The position numbers and the translations under genes were made by a program. Below are positions 33,019-44,900 of a DNA stretch of 64,000 bases, one piece after another (within the stretch, counting starts at the first letter, position 1; each line of letters begins with the position of its first letter). Where the stretch lies: the NCBI RefSeq assembly GCF_003086295.3, contig NC_092038.1:130599518-130663517 (forward strand), given 5' to 3'. A model generated the notes under the pieces. The model was not told the origin of the DNA and made no database searches. It saw nothing but the letters and a program-made list of their open reading frames with translations. This DNA comes from Arachis hypogaea. Its lineage: Eukaryota > Streptophyta > Magnoliopsida > Fabales > Fabaceae.

Positions 33019-33293
33019 AAATCGGAGGGACCGACCGCTGCACACCCAAATCGGTGGGTCCGATTGGTGCACCCCGGATTAAAATAAAATTCTCTGCCTC
33101 CAGTAATCGGTGGGACCGATTACTGCACTCTTAGCAAACGTCTTCCAGCACCCACAAATCGGTGGCACCGATTTAATACCCATTAGCCTCTCCCTAGCTC
33201 AAATCGGTGGCACCGATTTCATACCCATCAACCTCTCACTCACACAAATCGGTGGGACCGATTCCTCCCTGCTTCAAATCAGTGCCTCCGATT
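33019..33293. promoter_or_regulatory. Seven-copy near-palindrome array upstream of MuDR gene
   Basis: Copies of AATCGGTGGNACCGATT begin at 33019 (degenerate), 33049, 33105, 33157, 33202, 33247 and 33277 (degenerate). AATCGGTGGCACCGATT (copies 33157 and 33202) is a perfect 8-bp inverted repeat around one base. Spacings are 30, 56, 52, 45, 45 and 30 bp. The array lies 130-410 bp upstream of the transposase start codon. It may bind transposase or a host factor, or be subterminal repeats; this is inference. Confidence 0.75.
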
Positions 33294-33299
33294 TCTTCC

Positions 33300-34770
33300 C
33301 CCAAAATTTCAAAAAAGCAACGCCATCATAACAGTGTAAATCACTCGTAATCATCATATCCCAGTATAACTCACACTCCCAATCATATCTAAAAAAATCA
33401 CCCTTACGAGTGTTACCTAATTGTTGCTAATAATCTGTAGACTATGTGTAACGGTGACAAATTTTGATAATAAGAAAAGAAAATGGATTAGTGTGTTAGT
33501 GCTTTTCGTAAAATATTATTATGTTAGTTGGTCATATAGTGTGTACGTAATATTCCCTTCCATCTTTTTTCCCCCTATTTTGTTTAAGAAGTTGGGGAAC
33601 ACAACACTATAGCCAGATCATATGGAAAGTAAGATACTAAAATTTATAATAAAAAAATATATAAAAGTAACTAATTACATTTCAAAATTAATATCACATC
33701 AAAAGAGCATATGGCTATGCTAGAAGCGATTCCTCACATACAAAAATCTTGGGTGGAAAATTATTATTAGGTGCGAAGTGCGAACAAATTTTATGACTTA
33801 CAAATTGTCTAATTGATTAATTAAGAACTTAAATTTTGACATTTCAAATAAAATTTGTATGAAGGAATCTAACTAGTCCGAAAACTGTAGTTACTCTCAT
33901 CTTCTTGAAACCGCATTCTTGTTTCCTTGCTCATGTTGTTTGAGGCACCAAAACTCTACGAAGTTCCAATTCCAATGATATTACTTCATTTTTGTGTCTC
34001 TTTACATGGTAAATCTAAGTTGCTTTTTCCTGTTTTTCATTATAAACCATGGAATTCTTTATCTTTTATTGAATAAAATATTAAAAGTAATAACTTTTTC
34101 TTTTTGTAACATCTTATGATTCTTATCACTCGACTTTACACTCTTTTAAATTATAAATGTTTAAAATATTTTTCCAAAAAATTATTGTAATATGAACAAG
34201 CTTAGGCATATTGTCTGCTAAATTGAATGTTATATTATATCTTCCTGTATTTTTCTTATATTGTATTTTTCTAATATGTATATTAAAAATTTGATTAAAA
34301 GATGAATCAATTTGTCTGACAATAATAATTCTCAAAAATTTATAAACAATAAAAATTTATCGAAAACTAAAATAATCTATTTAAAATTATTAGGAACCAA
34401 TTTGAGTATTTATTTATTTGTTTTAAGTGTTGCATAGTTAAACATATATGACCACATTATTCTAAAACCGAAAGTGGCATGTTTTTGTGGCATCATAATA
34501 TTCCCTACTTTCATATCATCATACTCAATTTTATAAAGAAAAAAAAAACGGAAAGAAAAAAAAAGGGGATAGAAAACAGAGAAAAAAGAAGAGAGTTAAG
34601 AGGGTCACTTCATCCAAAAACAAAGCCCAAAGAACAAGGGGACCTTAAAAAAGATCTTTGAACTTCAACATAATTGCCATGTCATCGATCAAGGTTACCC
34701 TGTAACAACGGATCCGTCACCGTCCGATCATCATCCATCTTTTAAATCCGAGCTGTCCATTATAATCCCC
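33300..34770. other. Intergenic DNA, no gene seen
   Basis: AT-rich sequence between the MuDR fragment and the second HMGA gene. The last ~300 bp (purine-rich at 34535-34620, pyrimidine-rich at 34800-34870) are the likely promoter region of that gene. Confidence 0.5.
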
Positions 34771-35094
34771 AAAAAGGATGAAGGAAGAAGGTGGGCGAAA
34801 AAGGGGAACTGTTTGCATCTTCTTTTTTTATTTTATTTTTATTATTTCCTCTTTTTTCTCTGCTTTGCAATTTTTTTTAATTTATTTATGCTGCCTATTA
34901 CCTTTATATCACACCACTAGATCTTTGCAAGTGCCACCCAAACCAAAAACTGTTCCTTTGGGTGAAAAAAAATTGAACCCTTCCTCTTACAACCCCAAAG
35001 TTTTCATTTTTAATATTTGGGGTTAGTGACTTAGTGGAGTGTGCACTGTGCCAGCTAGCTACTCAGCTGCCTCATCAACCTGCAACATACATCA

Positions 35095-36155
35095 ATGGCG
35101 ACAGAAGAGGATACTAAACTTCCTCCATACCCTGAGGTAAACTTAGCTATCTTTTAACCTAGCATTTTCTTCCCTCTTTTTAAACCCTAATAAATATATA
35201 AATCAATATCCAAAGAATGTTCCTAGTGAAGCAAGTAGAATTTTATGAGTATCAAGGTCGTTTGAATTTTTTTTTTTTAAAAAAAATTGGTTTCATTTTC
35301 TTTTTTGGCCTACATCTTCATTTGAGTTTCAATGTTCCCTAATCGTTATAGGCTGATTTGGTTTTGTTCACCAACTTGAATCTACTTAGTTGAATTAGAA
35401 GGCATGTTTGGAAAAAGAATTTAGGGTTTGTAGAAATTTTAACGAGAATGCAACACCCCAAAGTTGTTGTAATTTTGACTGGGAGAAATATTGTTTATCG
35501 TTATTATGGGATCTGAGAGTTGAGACTCACTTCATGCAATTTTTACACTTACCATATGAACATGGCAGAAACTCATCAATTTAAGCTATGATTTTATTTT
35601 ATATATGTTATTTTTGAAAAATACATGTATGAAGTTGTATCTTTTTGTGTGTGTTGGGATTGTCATATGGTGCAGATGATAATGAAAGCAATTGAAGCTA
35701 CGGGGGACAGCAATGGCGCAAGCAAATCAGCCATATCAAACTACATAGAGTCCACCTATGGGGAGCTGCCAGCAGGGCACACAGAATTACTCTCCCAACA
35801 CCTCAACAACATGAAGGAGAGTGGCGACCTCACGTTCTTGAAGAACAACTACATGAAGCCTGACCCTAATGCTGCACCAAAGAGGGGCCGTGGCAGGCCT
35901 CCAAAGCCCAAGGCCCCTCTCCCTCCGGGGACAGTCCTGTCCTCACCAAGGCCCCGGGGACGTCCCCCCAAGGACCCTAATGCCCCACCTACTGCAAAAG
36001 TGTCAAGTGGCAGGCCTCGAGGCCGGCCCAAGAAGGTTCCTAGGACCACAGACGAGCCTTTGTCATCGACGTCACCTTATGCTTCCTCCACTGGAAGGCC
36101 AAGGGGCAGGCCTCCTAAGATGAAGCCTCACATGGCAGAAGTGAGTGTTGAATAA
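35095..36155 (+). CDS. HMGA: HMG-Y-related (HMGA-type) chromatin protein, copy 2
   Basis: Exons 35095-35136 and 35676-36155, phase 0, 539-bp intron, encode 173 residues. The layout is the same as copy 1. The first exon ends in LPPYPE. The linker-histone-like domain reads MIMKAIEATGDSNGASKSAI, NYIESTYGELPAGH and SGDLTFLKNNYM. Four AT-hooks follow (RGRGRPPKPK, RPRGRPPKDP, RPRGRPKKV, RPRGRPPKMK). It ends AEVSVE where copy 1 ends AEISVDQ. Intron position, end motif and domain order show descent from one gene by duplication. The copies are 10 kb apart in the same orientation, and the linker between hooks 3 and 4 differs most. Function as for copy 1; it appears intact. Confidence 0.93.
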
Positions 36156-36920
36156 TGAGAAATATTGTGTGCATTTGTTTTGTTGAGTATGTCAAACTAA
36201 ACATACATTTGGTTACTTTTAAATGAGGTATGGATGGATTCTATCATCCTATTTGAGAGTAACCAAGTGTATAACATCAAATAAGTACGAGGAATATCCC
36301 AGCGATGTAGGACAACTTTAATTTCCTCTTTAGTAGTAGATGTGGACTTAATTATTAGATTTGTGTTTAATTTGCAATGCTGTTTTGTAAAATTTGTGTA
36401 GTGAGTGATTAGCTTTTGAATGACGCTTTCGTTCTTGGTCTCAGATTGTTAGCCAATGAGGACAATGACTAGAACTTGTTAAGCTTTCGTTCCTGTCGAT
36501 TGTGGTGTTATAAATCCTAACATCTAAATTATGATAAAAATGGGTGCTGTTATTTTGAAATATCATCAACGTTAGATGAATTTAAACACATTTAAAGTTG
36601 AACAAATATTTGATATACGGTATCTACATATAACAATGTTATATATAAACCTTGTTTATCGTTTAGCTGGAAAAAACTCATTTAACATTATGGATAATGA
36701 GGATCAGGAGTTAGAGTAAGAATTATGACAGGTAAGAAGCGGGAAACGATGTTATAAAAAATTGTTTGACGATGAAGTTTGGTGGATATTAAGATGTGGT
36801 GTGCAACTGCAAGAAGTAATTGCTCCTAATCTGTTCCCTTTAATATGGTCCCAGCTAGCAGTGTTGAACGACATTAGTGAATTAGTGAATGAATTGGTGT
36901 CACATCTCGCAACACCCAAT
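36156..36920. other. 3' UTR of HMGA copy 2 and spacer
   Basis: Probable 3' UTR for about 250 bp, then unremarkable intergenic sequence. Confidence 0.5.
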
Positions 36921-36921
36921 T

Positions 36922-37975
36922 AATTGTGCATCTTCTTCGGCATCTGATTCCCTATGGTAGTAGACTTGTAGGGACTGGTCAAACCTTTTTTCTTGACTTG
37001 GGACTGGTCAATTTGTCGTTGCTAAATTTAGTATATAATGGGAACTTTTTAAGTTGAGACGGATTGTTTAGATTGTTTCCTTGAGTACGTCTCTGTTTTT
37101 TCTTCTGGGCAAATCAAATAAACAACCCATTAGGATTTATAATTTACGTAAATGTTATAAATATAAGGAGTGGACGTGAATGTTCGAAATTTATGTAAAC
37201 CGAATCCATATAATTTGATTTGCCTTCATTTTATGTAAATCGAAGTAAGCTAATTTGATTTATTTTGGTTTCATGTATATAAGAGTTATTACATTCGATT
37301 TATCAATAACACTCATAATTCGATTCGATTTATGTAAGAGACTCTTAATGGTTAATCCATGTAATTCGAATAAATATGATTCTATTTATACGTAAAACTT
37401 AATCATGCTATATCGAAGATAGTAGATTTATTTGCAACACTCATAATTGTGCATCTTCTTTAGCATCCGTTACCTATAGTAGTAGACTTGGAGGGACCAG
37501 TCAAACCTTTTTTTCTTGACTTGGGACCGGTCAATTTGTCGTTGCTAAACTTAGCTTATAATGGAAATTCTCATGTTGAGAGGGATTGCTTAGTTTGTTT
37601 TCCTGAGCACAAGAGTACATTCTCTATTATTTTTCTTTTGGATAAATCACATAAACAATCCATTAAGGTTTATAATTTACGTGAATATTCTAAATATAAA
37701 GATAGACACAAATCTCCTAAATTTATGTAAATCGAATCCACATAATTCGATTTACCTTCATTTCATTAAGCTAATTCGACTTATTTTAGTTTCATGTAAA
37801 TCCAAGCCACTATATTTGATTTACTAGCAACACTCGTAATTCAAATCATATTGATTCGATTTAGTCATACGCCTATAATTCGAATTTTGTTGGATCGATT
37901 TATATGTAAACCTAATCATGGTAAATCGAAGATAGTAAATTCAATTTATTAGCAAAGCAATGCATATGATTAAAT
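36922..37975. repeat. Tandem duplication, ~520-bp unit, upstream of MuDR locus B
   Basis: Copies start at ~36926 and ~37447 with ATTGTGCATCTTCTT and share GGTCAATTTGTCGTTGCTAA and GTTTATAATTTACGT. Both halves then carry many AATTCGATTTA-type words in both orientations. The second copy leads directly to the transposase start near 38059. Confidence 0.85.
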
Positions 37976-38058
37976 TAAATTGACTCAATTCAATTTACGT
38001 AAGGACCCCGTGTTATATAGGATCATAACGTGGAGTGTTGAATAGAGATAAATTCACA

Positions 38059-39560
38059 ATGGTTAGTAAAGAGAGTTTTATAGTTCTTGTGCATTAGAAA
38101 GACACGACTAAGAAAAAAATATTTATTGATAAGAATCTGTTGAGTGTTTTTTCAGACCTTCTACGAGCCTTGTTGATTTTCAGAATACCGTACTACAGAA
38201 ATTATGATTACATGGAATGAAACAGATAGAGAAGTTATATTATAGAATTCCAAGTTATGTTGTTCGCGATGGGGTGAAGTACGACTCGTTTGTGATAGAC
38301 AGTGAGCGAGGATTTGCAAGTTTTATTTCACTGTTGTCGCCAATTTTCGAAGGTGGGAATTTCTGAACTATTGGCCAAGCTTGTGGACGTGGTCTCTAGC
38401 TCAGAAGATCGAACTGGAATCATCAATCAGTAGCAATGGCAACAGCCTCCAGTTCAACCTTGTAGTTGTGTCTTCATCTATGCATGTACTGGCATCTGTG
38501 GGAGATTTGATGGCATCTCCGTCTTTCGCATCTGATCTACATTGCAATGAGATTGCGAAAATAGGTGCTAACATGAATACTATTGTTATGATCCCAAATT
38601 TTAAGGAGATTGGAGAACTAGATACGGTAGAAGACGTGCTAGGGGATGATGATAATGTTGAACCCGCCATGATTGACAATGACAGCGATGATGACATATG
38701 GAGGAGTATTCCTATTGGGGTTGGTGGAGCATCAAGCTCGAGAACTCAACAGTACCACCACACTTTTAGACTCTAGACTTAGATGCCATGAGACAGTAGG
38801 GTTTCCGGATGTAGAAGTTTGTTTTGGGGCCAAAAATTCACAGGACACTCTAGGTCTAGCTGAATTCCAAGTCAGTCAATAGTTTTAGAATAAAGAGTAA
38901 GGCGTCTTATGTGTGAAGACTTATTGTATCCACCATGAGATTGAGTACAAAGTGCTGGAATTGAACCAAGTCAAGTACTACAGAAAAGTATATGAAGTTC
39001 GGAACAACTTCAGATGGTTGATTCGGATCACTTTACGACAATGGAAAGGTATCTAGGAGGTCAAACGGTATAACGGACCTCATACATGTTTGGCCACCTC
39101 GATCTCCAGTGTTCACAGGAAGCTTGACTATCATGTGATATCTACTTTCATCCTTTTTATGATCAGAGCTGATGCGGCTGTGTCCATCAAGGTTTTGCAG
39201 AATACGACGGATGCACATTTTGGGTTTAGACCTATGTACAAGCGGGTATGGTTGGCTAAGCAGAAGGCCGTCGCGTAGATATATGAGGATTGAGAGGAGG
39301 CCTATAATGCCTTGCCAAGGTGGGTACTTGGTGTGTAGATAACAATGCCAGGTAGTGTTGCAGTTCTGAAGACGAGTCACGTATGAGTTGGAAGCCAAGT
39401 TAACGGGTCATCAGCATTTTTTTATTTACTTTTTTGGTTATTCCCATCGTGCATCAAGGCATTCAAGTATTGTGAATGTTGGTCAATATTGAGTATTGAC
39501 GAAACCCACTTGTACGACAAATATTGGAAAGTTTTATAATCTCGCTACATACGGTAGCCA
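38059..39560 (+). pseudogene. MuDR-type transposase, N-terminal part (locus B)
   Basis: Broken pieces in order: MVSKESFIVLVH (38059); IPYYRNYDYMEWN; YRIPSYVVRDGVKYDSFVID; the linker SSSMHVLASVGDLMASPSFA and acidic DVLGDDDNVEPAMIDNDSDD; then the MuDR zinc-binding region and ATSISSVHRKLDYHVISTFI, RADAAVSIKVLQNTTDAHFG, KQKAVA. The last piece is SIDETHLYDKYWK near 39490, where the first catalytic Asp of the DDE domain sits. Many frameshifts and stops. The rest of the catalytic domain is replaced by a convergent PMD fragment. This is the canonical architecture of Mutator-like transposases, but the copy is inactive. Confidence 0.85.
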
Positions 39561-39569
39561 CTAAATATG

Positions 39570-40110
39570 TATGAATGTACAAGACTTGTCACCGAAGAGC
39601 TGTGTGGATAATAGCATCATGATTTACACTCTCGCGCACCTCCTGACTGTCTCCTTGTCTATGTCATGGAAAGGTGACTGAATGTCTCCTGCATCCAAGT
39701 GCACTTCACGATGAAGTTGTTGATGCAGTCCGCCGGAGGCAACACACCCAATAACTCCTGGAACCAATCTCATGCAGGTCAGCCACCATAAATATACCGC
39801 TCGAAGTCTGTCAGGCATCCATTGACATACTATCTATTGATGGGAAGGCCTATCTAGTACACAACACCCTGTAGCGTAATTGTGCACTCTTCGAATGACA
39901 TGTGGAAGGTCTGCTGCGTCTTAGGCCGCCACTGCTCGACAAATGTACTGAACAGCGTCTCATCTAACCTAAACCAGTGGTCGTTGAGTCTCATGAGATG
40001 GGCTAAGCCAGCCATTTATAGTTACGGTATGATTCTGTTGTCTAGGGGCATATCATGCTATCTCCTCATGCTGATGATACATCGGTGGGCTACACGATGA
40101 TGAAAAAAAT
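39570..40110 (-). pseudogene. Plant mobile domain fragment (locus B)
   Basis: On the minus strand: MAGLAHLMRLNDHWFRLDET, FVEQWRPKTQ, then in shifted frames FHMSFEECTITLQGVVY, GLPINR, VNGCLTDFERYIYGG, WFQELLGVLPPADCINNFIV, CTWMQETF. This is the N-terminal two thirds of the PMD. The usual first exon is not seen upstream, and the AT-rich DNA at 40130-40520 may be its intron. It faces the MuDR gene tail to tail, as in locus A. Confidence 0.8.
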
Positions 40111-40129
40111 TCTTTTCGAACCATGACAA

Positions 40130-40700
40130 TTAACAAACCAATTCACCAATAGGCCATTAAGTAATGCAGACATTTTTCAAAAAAATCATATCAAAGTTTT
40201 ATCAAAAATCACCTAAAGCGGAGAACTCTATTAAAAATAAATATTAATATAAACTATATTACAATCCTGGACATAGATAACCTAACGTTCAATAATTTAA
40301 TTAAATTGTATTAAACTAAATTAAATTAAACTCTAACGGTACATAGTTAATCTAATATTCAAGACATAAATTATAAAATTAAACTAAATTAAATTACATT
40401 AGTTTAAACTCTAACATTTAAGGATTAAATTAAATTAACTTTAAATAACTAAACTAATTTAAATTATTTTTAAACAAATTAAACTTTTACTAAATTAATC
40501 CATTATATATATCTAATTTTGAAGCAAAAAATTACCACATGGCATCTCCTCATGATACCTAAATTAGAAACATTTCCCGCCTTTTTACTCCAATAGCAAA
40601 TTTTTATAGAAATGTTTCCCGCTTCTTTACTCCAATTACAATCCCCAATTGCAGATTGAGATTAAGTGCTTAACAAAAACCTTCTTCCAATTTTAACCCT
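40130..40700. other. AT-rich stretch, possible PMD intron
   Basis: Repeated TAAACTAAATTAAATTAAA words and no coding signal. It resembles the short stretch just after the Helitron end (51301-51400). Confidence 0.4.
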
Positions 40701-40715
40701 CTTTCACCTTCAAAG

Positions 40716-41003
40716 TTGCTATGCGTTGTTCCTCCTAAACCTTCGTTTCCAACAGCTTTCGCAACCTTCAGAGAATGCTGCTTGACGAGTCACTTCACTG
40801 GGTCTTCTTCTTTGATTTCCAAATCGCAACAACGCCCTCTACCATCAACTGAGTCGCTCAATCATCTGTTCTCTACCACTGTTGACGATTCAATTCACCA
40901 TCTTACCACTGCATCAGCTACTTCAGTTTCATTTGACCAACTGTGTAATCCTTTTTACTCTTACCTTGATCCTAATATGATTGGAGAGTGGGTTTGTTCA
41001 TAA
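40716..41003 (+). CDS. Hypothetical, possible transit-peptide-like exon
   Basis: A 95-codon frame rich in Ser, Pro and Thr with few acidic residues near its start (MLCVVPPKPSFPTAFATFRE), which looks like a plastid transit peptide. It ends NPFYSYLDPNMIGEWVCS. I do not recognise the family. It could be the first exon of a captured or decayed gene, since no continuation is visible. Codon use is not obviously random, but the evidence is weak. Confidence 0.25.
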   Translation: MLCVVPPKPSFPTAFATFRECCLTSHFTGSSSLISKSQQRPLPSTESLNHLFSTTVDDSIHHLTTASATSVSFDQLCNPFYSYLDPNMIGEWVCS

Positions 41004-41083
41004 CTCTATGCTTATATTCAAGCAAGAGATTGGTCAATTGCTTTACTTTCTTCGACTACATAGTACATGTTTGATGAATGTGA

Positions 41084-41475
41084 ACTTAATAATCAGTGAA
41101 GTGCTTTACTTCTTTTTTCTTGCACATTACATATTTGTTGGATTGCTAGGCCTAAACTTATTGCTGATTTTTTAAAGTATTACTTCCTTGCACATTACAT
41201 GTTTGATGAATTGCTTTGTATTATAAATATTAGGTAGCAGAACTTAATAATCAGTGAATTGCATCACTTCCTTTCTCTTGCACATTACATGTTTGTTGAA
41301 TTGCTAGGCCTAAACTTAGTTGTTGATTTTTTTATAGCATTGCTTCCTTGCACATTACATGTTTGATGAATTGCTTTGTATTATAAATATTAGGTAGCGA
41401 AACTTAATACTCGGTGAATTGCATCAATTCCTTTTTCTTGCACGTTACATGTTTGTTGAATTGCTAAGCTTACCA
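41084..41475. repeat. Tandem repeat, ~159-bp unit, about 2.4 copies
   Basis: AACTTAATAMTCRGTGAA begins at 41083, 41241 and 41401. Each unit holds two copies of TTGCACATTACATGTTTG about 80 bp apart, so the unit itself arose by duplication. It ends just before the P450 fragment. Confidence 0.88.
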
Positions 41476-41493
41476 TAATTAGTCACGGCCAGA

Positions 41494-41855
41494 ATGGTGC
41501 ACCGCTTATCTTACTTCTATTCCTTACTCTTCCTCTGTCCTTATTTTTCTTCTTCTTTCAAAAACAAAGAACACTTAACAAGAACAAAGTCTTTCCACCA
41601 GGTCCTAAAGGCCTTCCAATAATTGGAAATCTTCACCAGTTAGATACTTCTTCCCTTTATCTTCAGCTATTCCAATTCTCAATGAAATATGGCCCTATAT
41701 TTTCCATTCAATTAGGTCTAAAGTCAGCAATTGTTATTTCATCCCCTAAGTTGGCCAAAGAAGCATTGAAAAACCATGATCGTGAATTTGCTGGAAAACC
41801 AAACATGATTGCTCAACAAAAACTTTCCTACAATAGGTTGGAGATATTTTCTTAA
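41494..41855 (+). pseudogene. Cytochrome P450 (CYP83/CYP71-like) N-terminal fragment
   Basis: It contains a hydrophobic membrane anchor (PLILLLFLTLPLSLFFFF), a basic stretch, the proline-rich hinge FPPGPKGLPIIGNLHQLDT, and MKYGPIFSIQLGLKSAIVIS, KLAKEALKNHDREFAGKP, up to KLSYNRLEI, where a stop follows (41853). The only nearby ATG (41494) is one base out of frame with the anchor, so the start has a frameshift. About 100 of the usual ~500 residues are present; the heme-binding and I-helix parts are absent. The fragment ends 140 bp before a solo LTR. It may be a decayed gene or a piece captured by the Helitron downstream. Confidence 0.85.
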
Positions 41856-41998
41856 TTTTATATTCTTATAAGCATACTATAATATACTAATTCAGATTGA
41901 ATTTTATGTGGACCTAACCATTGTGGTGTATTGCATTACATGATATAAATTGAAATTTTAATGATCATATGAACCTCATTTCAATCTATTATACATGT

Positions 41999-44900
41999 TG
42001 TAAACCCCGCTAATATCGGTAAATAATTAGTTAATAAATTGTATTTTAATTAGAAAAGCTAAAAATGTAAAACTAATATTAATATAAGATAGAGCTCATC
42101 AAAACGAGAATTTTGATATCAATTTCAAAAATTTGGCCTAAAATCGGATTAGAAGGGCCAAACCGGTTGAATTGGGGTCCAAACCGGACCCGTGGGTTCA
42201 ACCGGACCCATAATATAAAAGAAGCATCAGCTTCTTCTTCCTCACTTCATACACCACGCAGCAAATAGAAAGTGGAAGAGGAGGAAATCCCTAACCTTCA
42301 TCCAATCTTCAAACCACCGTATCTTCCTCATTTGAGCTCCGATCGCCGCACCGTTTGCAGCCACGCGTCCAGCGCGTCGAGCTCTACCTTTCTATTGGAT
42401 CAATTTTACTAGTAAGCTTCACTTTTGAGTCAGAATCTCTACCTCCTTTCTTTGGTAAAATTGAAAATCTATATTGAATCTTGTCCAATTTTTGTGTTTT
42501 AGGTTCAAGTTAGCTTCCGGGACTTATGGACTCAAGCTATTGAGAATATGGGTATGGTAAAAATACCCTAACACTAGCTCAATCTTGTTTTTTTTATGGA
42601 AAAACTGAAATTAGAATATGTATATGTATTAGGTGTAGACTAAGTGGGTATATATGCTTTGGAATTGAATTGGGAATATTAGGAGGCTTGTTGGTGATCA
42701 AGGCTTGGTTTGTGGCTATTTTAATTGAGCTTGGAGGGACTGTGTTTTGTGTTGTGAGGCTGCCTTGGGTGAAACTAAGTGGTCGGCCAAGGTATGATTT
42801 AAGTTTCGCACGTTTAATATTTACGGTGTTGTGAAAACTTAGATTAGAGGAACCATAGGATAAGTTGAATTGTTTGTTATATTTAATGATTAGCCTTGTA
42901 ATGTTGTTGGAATAGATTTGTTGGTGGATATATATTGGAATTATGAGGTGTGGAAGTTATTAATGGTATGCTCTTGTATTTATTTATGATGGATTATGGT
43001 TGCTGTTTGTTAATAAGGATGTAGAGTTGTGTTGTGGTGGTATTGCATATGCTGTAACTAATTCTGTGATGATCAAAATTGCGTGGAACCAAGTCCTGGT
43101 TAAACCTTGAAATATTTGGAACTGAACTGGAGAATTTGGGATCTTTTCGTTAAATATATTATTTATGGTGAACTTTCAAATTGTAGTCGTGGAATCTGAT
43201 TTTTACTGCATAATTTTTAGAACAGCAGTAACTTGTTGGCTCTGCTGCGAATGTTTCAAAATGAATTTTGAAATGAAACCAATTTTAAATAAAGCTTTAG
43301 TCCTATTATTTTAACTTCGTAAAATTTCAAAATGGTTGGACTTGTGGTTTTAAAGATATGAATTTTTGAAATACGATGCATTATACAATAAAAGCCAGAT
43401 TCTGTTTTCTTAGATCAGCAACTTTGAGCGTTTATAACTTCTTATTATGGATGGATATTCAAGTGCAAACAATTGGAGGTGAAAAATTATTATGCTTAGC
43501 AGTTGTGATTTAAATTTCAGAATTGTCCATGATTTAATGAGTGAGTTATGGGACTTGGAAGAGGACATATTCATTGGCCTTTAAAACAGAATTTTGCAGA
43601 AAGTTACTCAACTTCCAAGTTACATAACTCCTTCATTAAAAATGATTTTTACCTGAAACTAATTGGAAAAGAAACCTGGATATGTTAAGTTGAACTATAT
43701 TAAATTTTAAGGCGATTGGATTTAATTTGAATTTTATATGGAATTTTAGATATCATATGCTGCTGTTATTTTCTGGTTTCTAAGCACTGTAGAGCAGTCA
43801 GTGTTTCTCCTTGGTTTCTGAGGCTAGTTAAATAAAAAAATTGTGATTTTTTATTTGTTAGAAAGCTTATTCCGAGGTGAACGTCTGGACATAAAGTTTG
43901 CCCAATTCCGAGTTCATTTGTTATATTAAAAACAGAAAAGAAAATAGAGTATCGAGGATGTCTTAGAGATAGTCATGGGTCCGAGAAGTCAAAGATTAAT
44001 CTTCGTGTTATGTGATTGATTTAATGTTAAAGTTGGGTTGATTTTAAGATTATTTGATATTAAAAAGGCTGAGAAGAGTTTGATAAATGGTTTGGTCAGG
44101 ACCCGGAAAGGGTAAATGTGATGAGTTATAAGGGAATGATGTGAAAGCTAAATGAATACATGTTACTATGGCTATAAAGAACGAATGTAAGGAAATGATG
44201 ATGATAAATGATGAGATTTGGGAATGACTGTGTGTGGCCGAAATGTTCGATTTGGCAAGTTGAGGACGAAAGTTCCCTCTCTTGTCGTGATGCAGGTGTG
44301 GGGAAGGTGGAAAGGTACTCTCTTTCATATTGTTTCCCCCACATTCTTCTCGGGTTGCAAGGTGGAAAGGCACACTTCTTCGAGTGGAAAGACACTGTCA
44401 TTCGTATATCCTCTAGGAGAAGGTGGAAAGACACACTCCTTCGATGTGGAAAGGCACTCTCCTTTGTTTATGATCCTCCTAGAGATGCGCAACCTAGAGA
44501 CCAATGTCTGGGTTAGCTACCAGATGTGTCGGATTCTGGCAAAGTAACCGACACGTGAGCTCACGGCCAGTAGGATAGACATTCATCATATGCATTTGTT
44601 TGTTTTGATTGCTATGCATTTCCTGGGTTGCTTAATTGATATATATATCACCTGCTACCTGTTATACTTGCTACTTGTACTATCTGCTCATTACTTGTGC
44701 GTGAACTTGTTTGGTTGCTTGTTTCTGTTGCATTATAGATGATGGAGGAAATGAAAAAATGGTTTGGTGTTAGATTAGGATTGAAATTGAGTAAGTTAGG
44801 TAGATTTAGAATACCTATAACTGTTTATGGCTTCTGTTTAGTAATTAAGTTGGATAATTGAATAACGAAGTTCTAGGATTGCCTATGGCATTCTCAGGAC

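Noticed and set aside
33019..33293. Possible CRISPR-like array (palindromic repeats with spacers)
   Set aside because: Plant nuclear DNA, spacing irregular (30-56 bp), spacers partly similar, no cas genes; better explained as transposon subterminal repeats.
35849..36123. Alternative frames over HMGA copy 2 exon 2
   Set aside because: Same reason: shadows of the AT-hook repeats.
44050..44547. Several ~100-codon frames on both strands
   Set aside because: Inside solo LTR copy 2 and created by its short tandem repeat.
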